A stretch of DNA of 6,014 nucleotides from the NCBI GenBank assembly GCA_023419055.1, contig JAEZYO010000151.1, forward strand, positions 1 through 6,014, given 5' to 3'. The position numbers and the translations under genes were made by a program. Shown piece by piece: positions 1-6,014 of the stretch. The notes under the pieces are model-generated. The model did not search any database. It was not told the origin of the DNA and worked only from the letters and a program-made list of their open reading frames with translations. The stretch's first letter is position 1; each line of letters starts with the position of its first letter. This stretch comes from Pseudomonadota bacterium. GTDB taxonomy: Bacteria; Myxococcota; Polyangia; Polyangiales; Polyangiaceae.

Positions 1-1495
1 CGCTCGCGGAGGCGAGGGCGTCGTTCGTCAGCGGATGGTTGCCGGTGCGCGGCACGTTGGTTTCGATCATCAAGGGATCCGACGGCAGCACGCCCTTCGC
101 CGGGTCACCGAGGATCATGTCCCAACGCTTCTCGTCGCGGAGCTCGGACGGCCTCAAGAAGGTCAGCCCGGTGCCGGCCAGAAGGCTCTCTTGCGTGGCC
201 ACGTCTTGCCACGGCACACCGACGATGCCGGCGAGCACGACGCGAGACGGGTGACGGCCAGGCCGGTCTCCACGCGGCGCGAAGAGCGGGTTCGGAACCA
301 GCTCCCCGGATGACTTCGCGACCTGAGGGCTCGTGAGACCCATCACGTAGCGATCGATCGGGTAGAGGAGCTCGAAGCCGAAGCGGCGCCTCTGATCCCA
401 GCAGCGCAGGTTCGGCGTGTCCTCGTCAGCGGGCAACGCCGTACTGTCGCACGCTGGATCCTCCGCCAGCGGAGCGCACCCCGACGGTGGCGCGGACTCC
501 GCGACGCCACAAGAGCGGCAGCACGGGTCGTTCGGATCGCTTCCGCACGCGGCCGTTGCGGGGGGCAGGTGAACGTTGTTCTGGACGGTCGCGACGATCC
601 AGCCCATGCCCTGATCCATGATCGAGCAGTCGTTTTCGTCCGTGAGCGTCACGACGTAAAGGAGCGAGTCCGGGCGCAGGAACGCGTCACGCTGCGCGAG
701 TATGGTCTCGTCGATCCCCTCCCGGACGGTCACGTTGTTGACCTTCGACACCGTTACTGGCGGCTCCGGATCGATCAGGAAGCGGTACCACGCCTCCAGC
801 GTGGCCTCGTAGCCGCAGCCGGTCTCGCCGGCGGAGCGCACGTGATCGGTGAAGTCCGTGATCAGCGCGTCGACGCTCGCCTCGCCGGGCGGCGAGTTCG
901 CGGTGCCCGCGGGATCCCACGCGAGAAACCCGGCGTTATTCCAGGAGGAGAGGCCCCGGAGCGACGCGACCAGCCGAGCCTTGTCGTCGTAGAAGCGCTC
1001 CGCGTCGTCGATGGCGCACACGTCGCCGCCGTGAGCGCCGAGGCTCGACGTGATGACGCCGAGGTGGAGGTCGTCGATCGGCCCGAACTCGAGCTCACCG
1101 GTCGCGCACGCGCCGTTCTGCGACGGCCCCACGACCGCGCCCGACTCGTCGACACAGTTGGGTTCGATGAAGCGGCGTACGAGGCCGGGCAGCGCGTCGC
1201 TGAGGAGCACCTGCTTGTCACCCATCGAGATCGAGTTGTCGATCACGAACAACAGATCGACCGAGGTCGGAGGGCCCTCCGGGAGAGGTGCTTCACCACC
1301 TTTGCCGCCGTTCGAGGCCCCGCTTCCGCCGCCGTTGCCGCCCGAGCTCGTACCTCCCGCACCGCTCTGCGCGCCCATGCCTGCTTCGCCGCCGCTAGCG
1401 GCGTTGGCGTTGGCGTTGCTCTCGCTTTCGCCTCCGCAGCCGACGAGCAGCGCGAACCCGGTCACGCACGGTACCAGCCTGAATCGAGTGCTCAC
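1..1495 (-). CDS. VWA-domain lipoprotein, C-terminus beyond window
   Basis: The frame is open for 498 codons from a GTG at 1495 to the left edge, so the C-terminus is missing. The start is set by a GGAGG ribosome site (1501-1505) five bases upstream and by a lipoprotein signal peptide that begins there: a basic STRFR stretch, a short hydrophobic run, then LVGC with the acylated cysteine at residue 20. Residues 21-70 are a Gly/Ser/Asn/Ala-rich linker. A VWA domain follows: DLLFVIDNSISM carries the metal-site DxSxS motif (D86, S88, S90). TGCGYEATLEA (from about 225) and VVTLTDENDCS (281-291) resemble motifs seen in myxobacterial VWA lipoproteins. A cysteine-rich stretch (C317, C325, C326, C329, C340, C349, C365) suggests disulfides and an exported protein. 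The role is unknown; adhesion or metal-dependent protein binding at the envelope is inferred. It lies 81 bp downstream of the kinase gene on the same strand. Confidence 0.85.
   Translation of the reverse strand, partial: MSTRFRLVPCVTGFALLVGCGGESESNANANAASGGEAGMGAQSGAGGTSSGGNGGGSGASNGGKGGEAPLPEGPPTSVDLLFVIDNSISMGDKQVLLSDALPGLVRRFIEPNCVDESGAVVGPSQNGACATGELEFGPIDDLHLGVITSSLGAHGGDVCAIDDAERFYDDKARLVASLRGLSSWNNAGFLAWDPAGTANSPPGEASVDALITDFTDHVRSAGETGCGYEATLEAWYRFLIDPEPPVTVSKVNNVTVREGIDETILAQRDAFLRPDSLLYVVTLTDENDCSIMDQGMGWIVATVQNNVHLPPATAACGSDPNDPCCRSCGVAESAPPSGCAPLAEDPACDSTALPADEDTPNLRCWDQRRRFGFELLYPIDRYVMGLTSPQVAKSSGELVPNPLFAPRGDRPGRHPSRVVLAGIVGVPWQDVATQESLLAGTGLTFLRPSELRDEKRWDMILGDPAKGVLPSDPLMIETNVPRTGNHPLTNDALASAS
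1400..1417. repeat. three tandem copies of a 6-bp unit in the lipoprotein linker
   Basis: GGCGTT occurs three times in a row on the plus strand, which is AACGCC on the coding strand and encodes Asn-Ala three times at the start of the flexible linker after the lipidated cysteine. Because the unit is six bases, slippage would change linker length without breaking the frame. Confidence 0.8.
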
Positions 1496-1576
1496 CCTTA
1501 CCTCCGTCTCCCTTTGACTACGAGTCAGCAGGGTATCGGAAGCTTCCTGTAATTGGAAACTGTCTAAACGCGAGGT

Positions 1577-2989
1577 CTAGCGCCGGCCTTCGAGGGGATC
1601 GATGACGGGCTTCTTCGCGACCGTGGGTGTGGACGCGGGGCGCGGCGCTTCTACCGCGGGGGTGGGAGTTTTCGCCGGAGACTTGATGGCCGGACGCGCG
1701 GCGACAGGACGCGCTTGCGCGGGAGGCCTGGGCGCTTCGACGACGGCCGCGGCGCTCGCCACCGCCGATGACGAGGGAGCCGCCTCGGGGACTGCCGTCG
1801 CGACCGCTACTACTGGAACGGCTGGCTCGACAGTAGGCGTGGGTGGCACCAGGGTGGCCGGTGGGACGCTCGGTGATGCGCTCACGGTCTCGGCGACAAC
1901 CCCCCGATCGCCGCGCAGGAGGAGCAGCGCAGCGGCTCCGGCGCCGACCACGAGCGCGATGGCGACGAGGGACAGCACGAGCGGAAGCTTCGAGCTCGAG
2001 CCCGTCTGTGCGAGGGGCGGCTGGGCTGCGGTCGGAGGCTCCGACGGGTTCGGGATGGACACCGCGCTCTTCGAAATCCCTGCCGCCGAGAGCACCCGCG
2101 AGATGCGCTCGGCGGAGCGGGCGGAGAGCCTCGAAGAGAACGGGGCGAGCGCGTTCGCGAGCTCGGCGACGTTCTGAAAGCGCTGATTGCGATCCTTCGC
2201 GAGGCAGCGGAGCACCACCTCGTGCAGAGGTTCCGGGATGTCCGCCCGATAGTCGCGGATCGATCTCGGCGGCTCCTGGAGGATCATGGCGCAGAGCTGC
2301 GGCATCGTGTCCGCCTCGAACGGCACGCGTCCGGTCATGAGCTCGTACAAGATGGCTCCGATGGCCCAGATGTCGGTGCGGCCGTCGACTTGTCGAGAGC
2401 TCGCCATCTGCTCGGGCGACATGTAGAGCGGCGACCCCATGATCGCTTGCGTGCGCGTCATGCTGAAGCCGGGATCGGAGGCGCCCGGGCTCGTGAGCTT
2501 CGAGATCCCGAAATCGAGCACCTTGACGCAAGCGGTGCCGTCAGCCCGGCGGGTGAGAAAGAGGTTCGCCGGTTTGAGGTCGCGGTGCACGATGCCGAGG
2601 GCGTGCGCTTCTGCGAGCGCCTCGCACGCCTGGAGCACGTAGTCCGCGGCTTCGGAAGCGGGCAGGGGGCCGCGCTCCCGCACGTACGCCGAGAGATCGC
2701 GCCCCTCGAGGTACTCCATGACCATGTAGGGCGCCCCGGTCTCGAGCGTCCCGACGTCGACCACGCGGGCGACGTGCTCGCTCTTGATCTTGACCGCGGC
2801 GCGAGCCTCGCGGGCGAAGCGCGCGACCGCCTCCGCGTTGCCGAGGGCCTCCGGCACGAGGAACTTCAGGGCGACCCGCTCGTCGAGCTGGAGGTGGTAG
2901 GCGGCCACGACCACACCCATCCCGCCTTGGCCGAGCACGCGCTCGATGCGGAACTTGCCCGCTAGAACATCGCCCGGGTTGACCGACAT
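1577..2989 (-). CDS. membrane-anchored Ser/Thr protein kinase (Hanks type)
   Basis: This 470-residue kinase phosphorylates Ser/Thr on protein substrates that cannot be named from sequence. The catalytic domain spans about 13-285. It has the glycine loop GQGGMG (20-25), ATP-binding lysine K42, helix-C glutamate E61, HRDLKPAN (135-142, catalytic base D137) and DFG (159-161). The activation loop contains S176, T178 and T180, followed by SPE (191-193) and D206 of subdomain IX. All key residues are intact, so it should be active. A single hydrophobic segment (335-358) follows a linker and would put the kinase in the cytoplasm. The final 110 residues would lie outside the membrane. They are rich in Pro, Ala and Val, repeat VEAPRP (about 418 and 447), and show no PASTA or other sensor domain. 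The ATG at 2989 fits the family N-terminus; GAGGA lies unusually close, two bases away, and an in-frame TAG lies 16 codons upstream. It precedes the VWA lipoprotein gene with no clear terminator between them. Confidence 0.95.
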   Translation of the reverse strand: MSVNPGDVLAGKFRIERVLGQGGMGVVVAAYHLQLDERVALKFLVPEALGNAEAVARFAREARAAVKIKSEHVARVVDVGTLETGAPYMVMEYLEGRDLSAYVRERGPLPASEAADYVLQACEALAEAHALGIVHRDLKPANLFLTRRADGTACVKVLDFGISKLTSPGASDPGFSMTRTQAIMGSPLYMSPEQMASSRQVDGRTDIWAIGAILYELMTGRVPFEADTMPQLCAMILQEPPRSIRDYRADIPEPLHEVVLRCLAKDRNQRFQNVAELANALAPFSSRLSARSAERISRVLSAAGISKSAVSIPNPSEPPTAAQPPLAQTGSSSKLPLVLSLVAIALVVGAGAAALLLLRGDRGVVAETVSASPSVPPATLVPPTPTVEPAVPVVAVATAVPEAAPSSSAVASAAAVVEAPRPPAQARPVAARPAIKSPAKTPTPAVEAPRPASTPTVAKKPVIDPLEGRR

Positions 2990-3031
2990 GATCCTCGAAG
3001 AGGCCGCCAGAGAGCCCTGGGCAGCCGGTCC

Positions 3032-3060
3032 AAGCTACGCCGGATCGCCCCCTGGTTCAA
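3032..3060 (-). promoter_or_regulatory. possible sigma70-type promoter of the kinase gene
   Basis: On the minus strand TTGAAC (3060-3055) is followed after 17 bases by TAGCTT (3037-3032). The first hexamer matches the -35 consensus at four positions and the second matches the -10 at three, with ideal spacing. Transcription would start about 35 bases before the kinase ATG. The match is modest, and the organism's promoter consensus is not known from this window. Confidence 0.3.
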
Positions 3061-3061
3061 C

Positions 3062-3107
3062 ACGAGGAGCGTCGCGTTTGGCCTCGAAGGCCGCGTTTCC
3101 TCCTCGT
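3062..3107 (-). terminator. nested inverted repeat after tRNA-Pro, possible terminator
   Basis: ACGAGGAG (3062-3069) pairs perfectly with CTCCTCGT (3100-3107). Inside the loop GGCCT (3080-3084) pairs with AGGCC (3088-3092) around a three-base loop. The structure begins 10 bases past the tRNA 3' end, where a tRNA terminator or processing signal would lie. No T-run follows on either strand, so it is not a classical intrinsic terminator; pausing or 3' processing is an alternative. Confidence 0.4.
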
Positions 3108-3116
3108 CGAAGTTTG

Positions 3117-3190
3117 TCGGGGCGGGGAGATTCGAACTCCCGGCCTCACGGACCCGAACCGTGCGCTCTACCAGGCTGAGCTACGCCCCG
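3117..3190 (-). tRNA. tRNA-Pro (anticodon CGG)
   Basis: The 74 bases fold into a full cloverleaf on the minus strand. The acceptor stem CGGGGCG pairs at all seven positions with CGCCCCG. The D stem is GCTC/GAGC with GG in the loop. The anticodon stem is CACGG/CCGTG around loop TTCGGGT, and the T stem GGGAG/CTCCC encloses TTCGAAT. The anticodon CGG (3156-3154) reads the proline codon CCG. G37 after the anticodon, the C1-G72 first pair and discriminator A73 are the known features of bacterial tRNA-Pro. The 3' CCA is not encoded: after A73 the DNA reads CAA, so CCA must be added by nucleotidyltransferase. It lies between the etf operon and the kinase gene, on the same strand as both. Confidence 0.97.
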
Positions 3191-3192
3191 AA

Positions 3193-3229
3193 CGGCGTCC
3201 CTCGACACCGGGGGGCGTCGAGGGCGCCG
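3193..3229 (-). other. strong hairpin in the tRNA-Pro 5' leader
   Basis: CGGCG (3193-3197), a single bulged T, then CCCTCGAC (3199-3206) pair with GTCGAGGG (3217-3224) and CGCCG (3225-3229), giving 13 base pairs around a 10-base loop. The stem ends two bases from the mature tRNA 5' end. It has no T-run after it on the minus strand. It could end etfBA transcription, insulate the tRNA, or be a leader structure seen by RNase P; the sequence does not decide between these. Confidence 0.6.
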
Positions 3230-3230
3230 G

Positions 3231-3259
3231 AACGTGCCCCAAGGACCTTCCTCTGTCAA
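3231..3259 (-). promoter_or_regulatory. candidate promoter of tRNA-Pro with perfect -35
   Basis: TTGACA on the minus strand (3259-3254) is an exact -35 consensus. After 17 bases comes CACGTT (3236-3231), a poor -10 that keeps only the second A and the last T. The start would fall near 3224, giving a leader of about 34 bases made mostly of the hairpin at 3199-3224. The exact -35, the ideal spacing and the position ahead of a tRNA support the call; the weak -10 argues against it. Confidence 0.4.
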
Positions 3260-3261
3260 GC

Positions 3262-3294
3262 CGCGCGATGCAGGCTTTTGCTCAATTTCGCGCG
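3262..3294 (-). terminator. weak inverted repeat after etfA, possible terminator
   Basis: CGCGCGA (3262-3268) pairs with TCGCGCG (3288-3294) around a 19-base loop, starting 10 bases after the etfA stop codon. It sits where an operon terminator would be, but it lacks a T-run and alternating CG is common in such DNA, so this is only a candidate. Confidence 0.2.
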
Positions 3295-3303
3295 ACCTAC
3301 CGG

Positions 3304-4281
3304 TCAGCCCGGCCGTCGCTTTTTGAGCTCGGCGATCAAAGCGGGCACTGCCTGGAAGAGATCAGCCACCAGACCGTAGTCCGCGAGCTGGAAGATCGGC
3401 GCCTCGGGATCCTTGTTGATGGCCACGATCACCTTCGAGCTCTTCATCCCTGCGATATGTTGGATGGCGCCCGAGATGCCGACCGCGACGTAGAGCGACG
3501 GAGCGACGATCTTGCCCGTCTGCCCGACCTGGAAATCGCCGGGCGCGTAGCCGGCGTCGACGGCCGCGCGGCTCGCTCCGATGGCGGCGCCGAGCTCGTT
3601 CGCGAGCGGCTCGAGCACCTCGAAGAAACGCTCCTTCAGCGCTCGGCCTCCCGAGACGACGACGCGCGCTTCCGTGAGCTCCGGTCGTTCGCTCTTCACC
3701 GCCTCGAGCCCGACGAACGCGACGCGACTCGCCGCGCCCGTCACCGGCGCCTTGGCCACCGATTCGATCGGCGAGCGGCCGCCTCCGGGCTCGGCGGCCG
3801 AAAACTCGCTCTGGCGGGCGGTCGCTACTTGAATGGACGTCTTCAGCTTCGCGTAGCCGAACGCGTTGCCGGCGAACATCGGGCGCTTGTAGACGATCTC
3901 GCTGCCCTGGACGCTCACGCCCGCGCAGTCGCCCGCGTAGGCCGCGTCGAGGCGCGCGGCGACGCGCGGCATGAGATCTTTGCCGAACGACGTCGCCGTG
4001 GCGACGACGAGGGCATAGCCCTTGGCCACGCTCGCCACCGTCGGCGCGAACTGCTCCGCCACGTAATTGGCGAAGGAGGGGTCCTCCGCGACGAGCACCT
4101 TTTCGGCACCGAACGCGGCGAGCTCGGCGGCCGCGGCCTTGGCGTTCGCTCCGAGCAAGAGGATGGAAAAGGAACCGCCGAGGGCCGGTAGGGCGCCCTT
4201 GGCGAAGGTGATTGCGGCGAGCGTCGCCTTCTTGACGCTGCCGTCGTCCGCGAGCTCGGCGACTACGAGTGCGTTTGCCAT
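3304..4281 (-). CDS. etfA: electron transfer flavoprotein alpha subunit
   Basis: EtfA holds most of the FAD site of the EtfAB heterodimer, which takes electrons from acyl-CoA and related dehydrogenases and passes them on, usually to ETF:quinone oxidoreductase at the membrane. The 325 residues match the usual family length. Residues 1-185 form the N-terminal domain, starting [10 protein letters not shown]. The C-terminal FAD domain shows the family pattern in order: VVVSGGR (207-213), [10 protein letters not shown] (235-244), QVGQTG (251-256), [13 protein letters not shown] (267-279), NKDPEAPIF (289-297) and DYG (301-303). No ferredoxin or other fused domain is present. An AAGGAG site (4293-4298) lies 11 bases before the ATG. 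The gene follows etfB by 20 bases, so the two are surely one transcript. The dehydrogenase partner and the ETF:quinone oxidoreductase are not in the window. Confidence 0.97.
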   Translation of the reverse strand: MANALVVAELADDGSVKKATLAAITFAKGALPALGGSFSILLLGANAKAAAAELAAFGAEKVLVAEDPSFANYVAEQFAPTVASVAKGYALVVATATSFGKDLMPRVAARLDAAYAGDCAGVSVQGSEIVYKRPMFAGNAFGYAKLKTSIQVATARQSEFSAAEPGGGRSPIESVAKAPVTGAASRVAFVGLEAVKSERPELTEARVVVSGGRALKERFFEVLEPLANELGAAIGASRAAVDAGYAPGDFQVGQTGKIVAPSLYVAVGISGAIQHIAGMKSSKVIVAINKDPEAPIFQLADYGLVADLFQAVPALIAELKKRRPG

Positions 4282-4301
4282 GCTGGGTCTTGCTCCTTGC
4301 C

Positions 4302-5129
4302 TCAGATGACCTTGGCGACCTGGGTGAGCTTCTCGACGAGCTCGGTGACGTCCTTCACCTTCACGCCCGCGGAACGCGCGCTCGGGCGCTCGAACTTGAG
4401 GTAGCTGGTACCGAGCTTCGCGCCGGGCACGAGATCGGCGAGCGCCTTCACGTCGAGCGGCTTCTTCTTCGCCGCCATGATGTTGGGCAGGGGAGCGAAC
4501 CGAACGCCCTCGTTGTACTTGTGGCTCGGGTCGGTGAGCTTCGAGAAGACGCTGAGCGGCCCGACGATACGAAGGTCCACGGTGATCAAAGCTGGCGGGG
4601 TCAGTCTCAAGGTGAGCACGCCGCCGTCGACCTCGCGCCCGACGAGCAGGCTCCCGGCCTCTTCGCGGATGGTCGCGGCGAAGGTCGCCATCGGCCAGTC
4701 GAGCAGCTCGGCGAGCCGCTGTCCGACCTGGTTGGTATCACCGTCGACCGCCTGCTTGCCCATCAAGACCACGTCCGGCTTTTCGATGTCCACCAGCGCT
4801 TTCAACGCCTTGGCCACGATGTCGCCGTCAAGCTCGGCATCGTTGGCCTCGACCCGGATCGCCCGGTCGGCGCCGGTAGCCAGCGCCGCGCGCAACATTT
4901 GCTCGGATTCCTTGGGGGCCAAGGTGACGACGACCACCTCGCCTTCGCGCTTCTTGGGCGCCTTGCCGTTCTCCGTCAGGCGCAGGGCGGCTTCGAGCGC
5001 GTATTCATCGAACGGGTTGACCTTCCACTCGAGCCCCGTGGTGTCGATGGCGTCGCCACCCGCGCTGACCTTGATCTTGTTGGCGTTGTCTGGGTCGGCG
5101 ACTCGCTTCAGAGCGACCAGGATCTTCAA
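4302..5129 (-). CDS. etfB: electron transfer flavoprotein beta subunit
   Basis: EtfB is the partner of EtfA; it binds AMP structurally and docks the dehydrogenase. The 275-residue product starts at a TTG (5129-5127), chosen because AAGGAG (5138-5143) stands eight bases before it and the family N-terminus KILVALKRV follows. The same frame stays open far upstream, but that part lies opposite nadB and shows no EtfB similarity. Family features in order are [15 protein letters not shown] (37-51), GADRAIRV (86-93), [14 protein letters not shown] (124-137), [10 protein letters not shown] (143-152), [12 protein letters not shown] (214-225) and SAGVKV (253-258). Between DLR (185-187) and LPNIM there are 26 residues, where human ETFB has eight. 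This 18-residue insertion lies just ahead of the leucine (L214) that aligns with the partner-docking Leu195 of human ETFB. The protein is therefore longer than the usual 250-260. Confidence 0.96.
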   Translation of the reverse strand: MKILVALKRVADPDNANKIKVSAGGDAIDTTGLEWKVNPFDEYALEAALRLTENGKAPKKREGEVVVVTLAPKESEQMLRAALATGADRAIRVEANDAELDGDIVAKALKALVDIEKPDVVLMGKQAVDGDTNQVGQRLAELLDWPMATFAATIREEAGSLLVGREVDGGVLTLRLTPPALITVDLRIVGPLSVFSKLTDPSHKYNEGVRFAPLPNIMAAKKKPLDVKALADLVPGAKLGTSYLKFERPSARSAGVKVKDVTELVEKLTQVAKVI

Positions 5130-5171
5130 GTTTGGCTCTCCTTCTTCGGCAACGGGTTTCCCGCGTTCACC

Positions 5172-5201
5172 ATTCTTGCTGTCCGAAGCCTGGCACGGCA
5201 A
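5172..5201 (-). promoter_or_regulatory. weak candidate promoter for etfBA
   Basis: On the minus strand TTGCCG (5201-5196), an 18-base spacer and AAGAAT (5177-5172) resemble -35 and -10 boxes, with three and four consensus matches. The start would lie about 40 bases ahead of the TTG codon. The match could be chance. Confidence 0.25.
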
Positions 5202-5232
5202 CCCGGCCCGAGGGGCGCTTGCGAAAAACGAC

Positions 5233-5261
5233 GCTCCGTCGGCCGTTAGGCCGGAGCTTTT
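5233..5261 (+). promoter_or_regulatory. hairpin followed by TTTT in the etfB/nadB divergent region
   Basis: GCTCC (5233-5237) and GGCC (5241-5244) pair with GGCC (5249-5252) and GGAGC (5253-5257), with a three-base bulge and the loop GTTA, followed by TTTT (5258-5261). This has intrinsic-terminator shape on the plus strand, 36 bases before the nadB ATG. It could attenuate nadB or block read-through. No plus-strand gene lies in the window upstream of it, so simple termination of a neighbour is unlikely. It may also be a chance structure, as the T-run is only four. Confidence 0.35.
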
Positions 5262-5297
5262 GCGCTTCGAATGCGCTATGAAGCGCCGAGCATCAGC

Positions 5298-6014
5298 ATG
5301 GCTTTGGTCACGGATTTTCTCGTTCTCGGCAGCGGCATTGCCGGGCTTTCTTTCGCGCTCCGCGCGGCCACCTACGGCGAGGTGCTCGTCGTCACCAAGC
5401 GTTCCTCGGAGGACGCCGCGACCAACTTCGCTCAAGGTGGCGTGGCCGCGGTGCTCTCGCCGGGCGATTCCTTCGACAAACACGCCGAAGACACGCGCGT
5501 GGCCGGCGCGGGGCTCTGCCACGATGTCGTGGTCGACCTGTGCGTTCGCGAGGCCCCCGAAGCCATCGCCTGGCTGACCGAGATCGGTACGCGCTTCTCG
5601 AAGGCTGAGGGCGGAGAGTTCGATCTCGCTCGCGAGGGCGGCCACAGTGAGCGGCGCGTCGTGCACGCGGGCGACATCACCGGGCGCGAAATCCAGCGCG
5701 CCCTGCTCGAGGCGGTCCGCTCGCACCCCAACGTGCGCATGCTCGAGTGGCACATGGGCGTGGACCTCATCACGCTGAGCAAATTCGGCGGACCCGATCA
5801 GTGCGTCGGAGCGTACGTGCTCGACGAAAAGACGGGGCGCGTCGAGACCACCCTCGCGCGGGCGACGGTGCTCGCCACCGGAGGGGCAGGGAAGGTCTAC
5901 CTCTACACCTCGAACCCGGACGTCGCGACGGGCGACGGCGTGGCCATGGCGTTCCGCGCGGGCGCCGAGGTAGCGAACATGGAGTTTTACCAGTTCCACC
6001 CCACCGTGCTCTAC
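5298..6014 (+). CDS. nadB: L-aspartate oxidase, C-terminus beyond window
   Basis: NadB is a cytoplasmic FAD enzyme that oxidises L-aspartate to iminoaspartate using oxygen or fumarate. NadA then converts iminoaspartate to quinolinate for NAD synthesis. The 239 codons present cover roughly the first half of the usual 520-550. The dinucleotide fold is GSGIAG (11-16). FAD-binding TNFAQGGVAAV (42-52) and ATGGAGKVY (193-201) follow. REGGHSERR (112-120) holds E113, equivalent to the substrate-selecting Glu121 of the E. coli enzyme. QFHPT (232-236) holds H234, equivalent to its His244. The EGGHS motif favours aspartate oxidase over the related succinate dehydrogenase flavoprotein. The catalytic arginine would lie beyond the right edge. 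The ATG at 5298 places the fold at the expected distance, but only a weak GAG (5288-5290) precedes it. The gene is divergent from etfBA across 168 bp. Confidence 0.96.
   Translation, partial: MALVTDFLVLGSGIAGLSFALRAATYGEVLVVTKRSSEDAATNFAQGGVAAVLSPGDSFDKHAEDTRVAGAGLCHDVVVDLCVREAPEAIAWLTEIGTRFSKAEGGEFDLAREGGHSERRVVHAGDITGREIQRALLEAVRSHPNVRMLEWHMGVDLITLSKFGGPDQCVGAYVLDEKTGRVETTLARATVLATGGAGKVYLYTSNPDVATGDGVAMAFRAGAEVANMEFYQFHPTVLY

Noticed and set aside
569..1552. Long plus-strand open frame opposite the VWA lipoprotein
   Set aside because: Its translation is Arg/Ala/Val-rich with no domain, while the minus strand here gives a signal peptide, lipobox and metal-site motif with a good ribosome site.
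2222..2965. Plus-strand open frame opposite the kinase
   Set aside because: It overlaps the intact catalytic domain of the kinase and has the composition of a high-GC antisense shadow.
3117..3190. tRNA-Pro as an integration site of a mobile element
   Set aside because: No integrase gene and no repeated copy of the tRNA 3' end is present in the window; both neighbours are ordinary chromosomal genes.
3268..4191. Plus-strand open frame opposite etfA
   Set aside because: The product is extremely rich in Arg, Asp, Leu and Ala with no recognisable domain; the minus-strand etfA is certain.
5191..5208. TGGCACG as a sigma-54 -24 element for nadB
   Set aside because: The required TTGC-type -12 element is not at the proper spacing; the bases there read CCGG.
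4269..5249. Plus-strand open frame opposite etfB
   Set aside because: It lies entirely opposite etfB and its intergenic region and has no family motif.
5130..5999. Upstream extension of the etfB frame as an N-terminal domain of EtfB
   Set aside because: This part lies opposite nadB and has no domain. The TTG at 5129 with AAGGAG eight bases upstream gives the normal EtfB start.

Overview
The window is GC-rich bacterial chromosome. It carries a Ser/Thr kinase with a Pro/Ala-rich tail, a von Willebrand factor A (VWA) lipoprotein with a Gly/Ser/Asn-rich spacer, and a GTG and a TTG start codon. This combination is typical of Myxococcota, most likely a Polyangiales/Sorangium-type myxobacterium. 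That placement is an inference from gene style, since there is no rRNA or other marker. Coding density is high, and long open frames opposite the real genes are a by-product of the base composition.

Layout from left to right. (1) A VWA-domain lipoprotein on the minus strand runs off the left edge (1-1495). (2) A membrane-anchored Ser/Thr protein kinase on the minus strand (1577-2989) lies 81 bp upstream of it; the two may form one transcription unit. (3) A tRNA-Pro(CGG) gene on the minus strand (3117-3190) is flanked by inverted repeats, with a perfect TTGACA hexamer upstream. (4) The electron transfer flavoprotein operon etfB-etfA is on the minus strand (5129 down to 3304, 20 bp between the genes). 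(5) A 168-bp divergent intergenic region (5130-5297) separates it from (6) nadB, L-aspartate oxidase, on the plus strand, which runs off the right edge.

How the genes work together. EtfA and EtfB form the FAD/AMP heterodimer that carries electrons from acyl-CoA and related dehydrogenases, normally to the quinone pool. NadB makes iminoaspartate for de novo NAD synthesis. The divergent etfB/nadB promoters could be co-regulated, but no operator is recognisable. The kinase is complete in its catalytic residues and would signal from the cytoplasmic face of the membrane. The lipoprotein with a metal-ion adhesion motif would sit outside the cytoplasm.

No mobile element, CRISPR array, defence system or obviously new multi-gene system is visible. 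The observations most worth a second look are an 18-residue insertion in EtfB next to the predicted partner-recognition loop, the hairpin leader and promoter of the tRNA gene, and the paired kinase and VWA lipoprotein.
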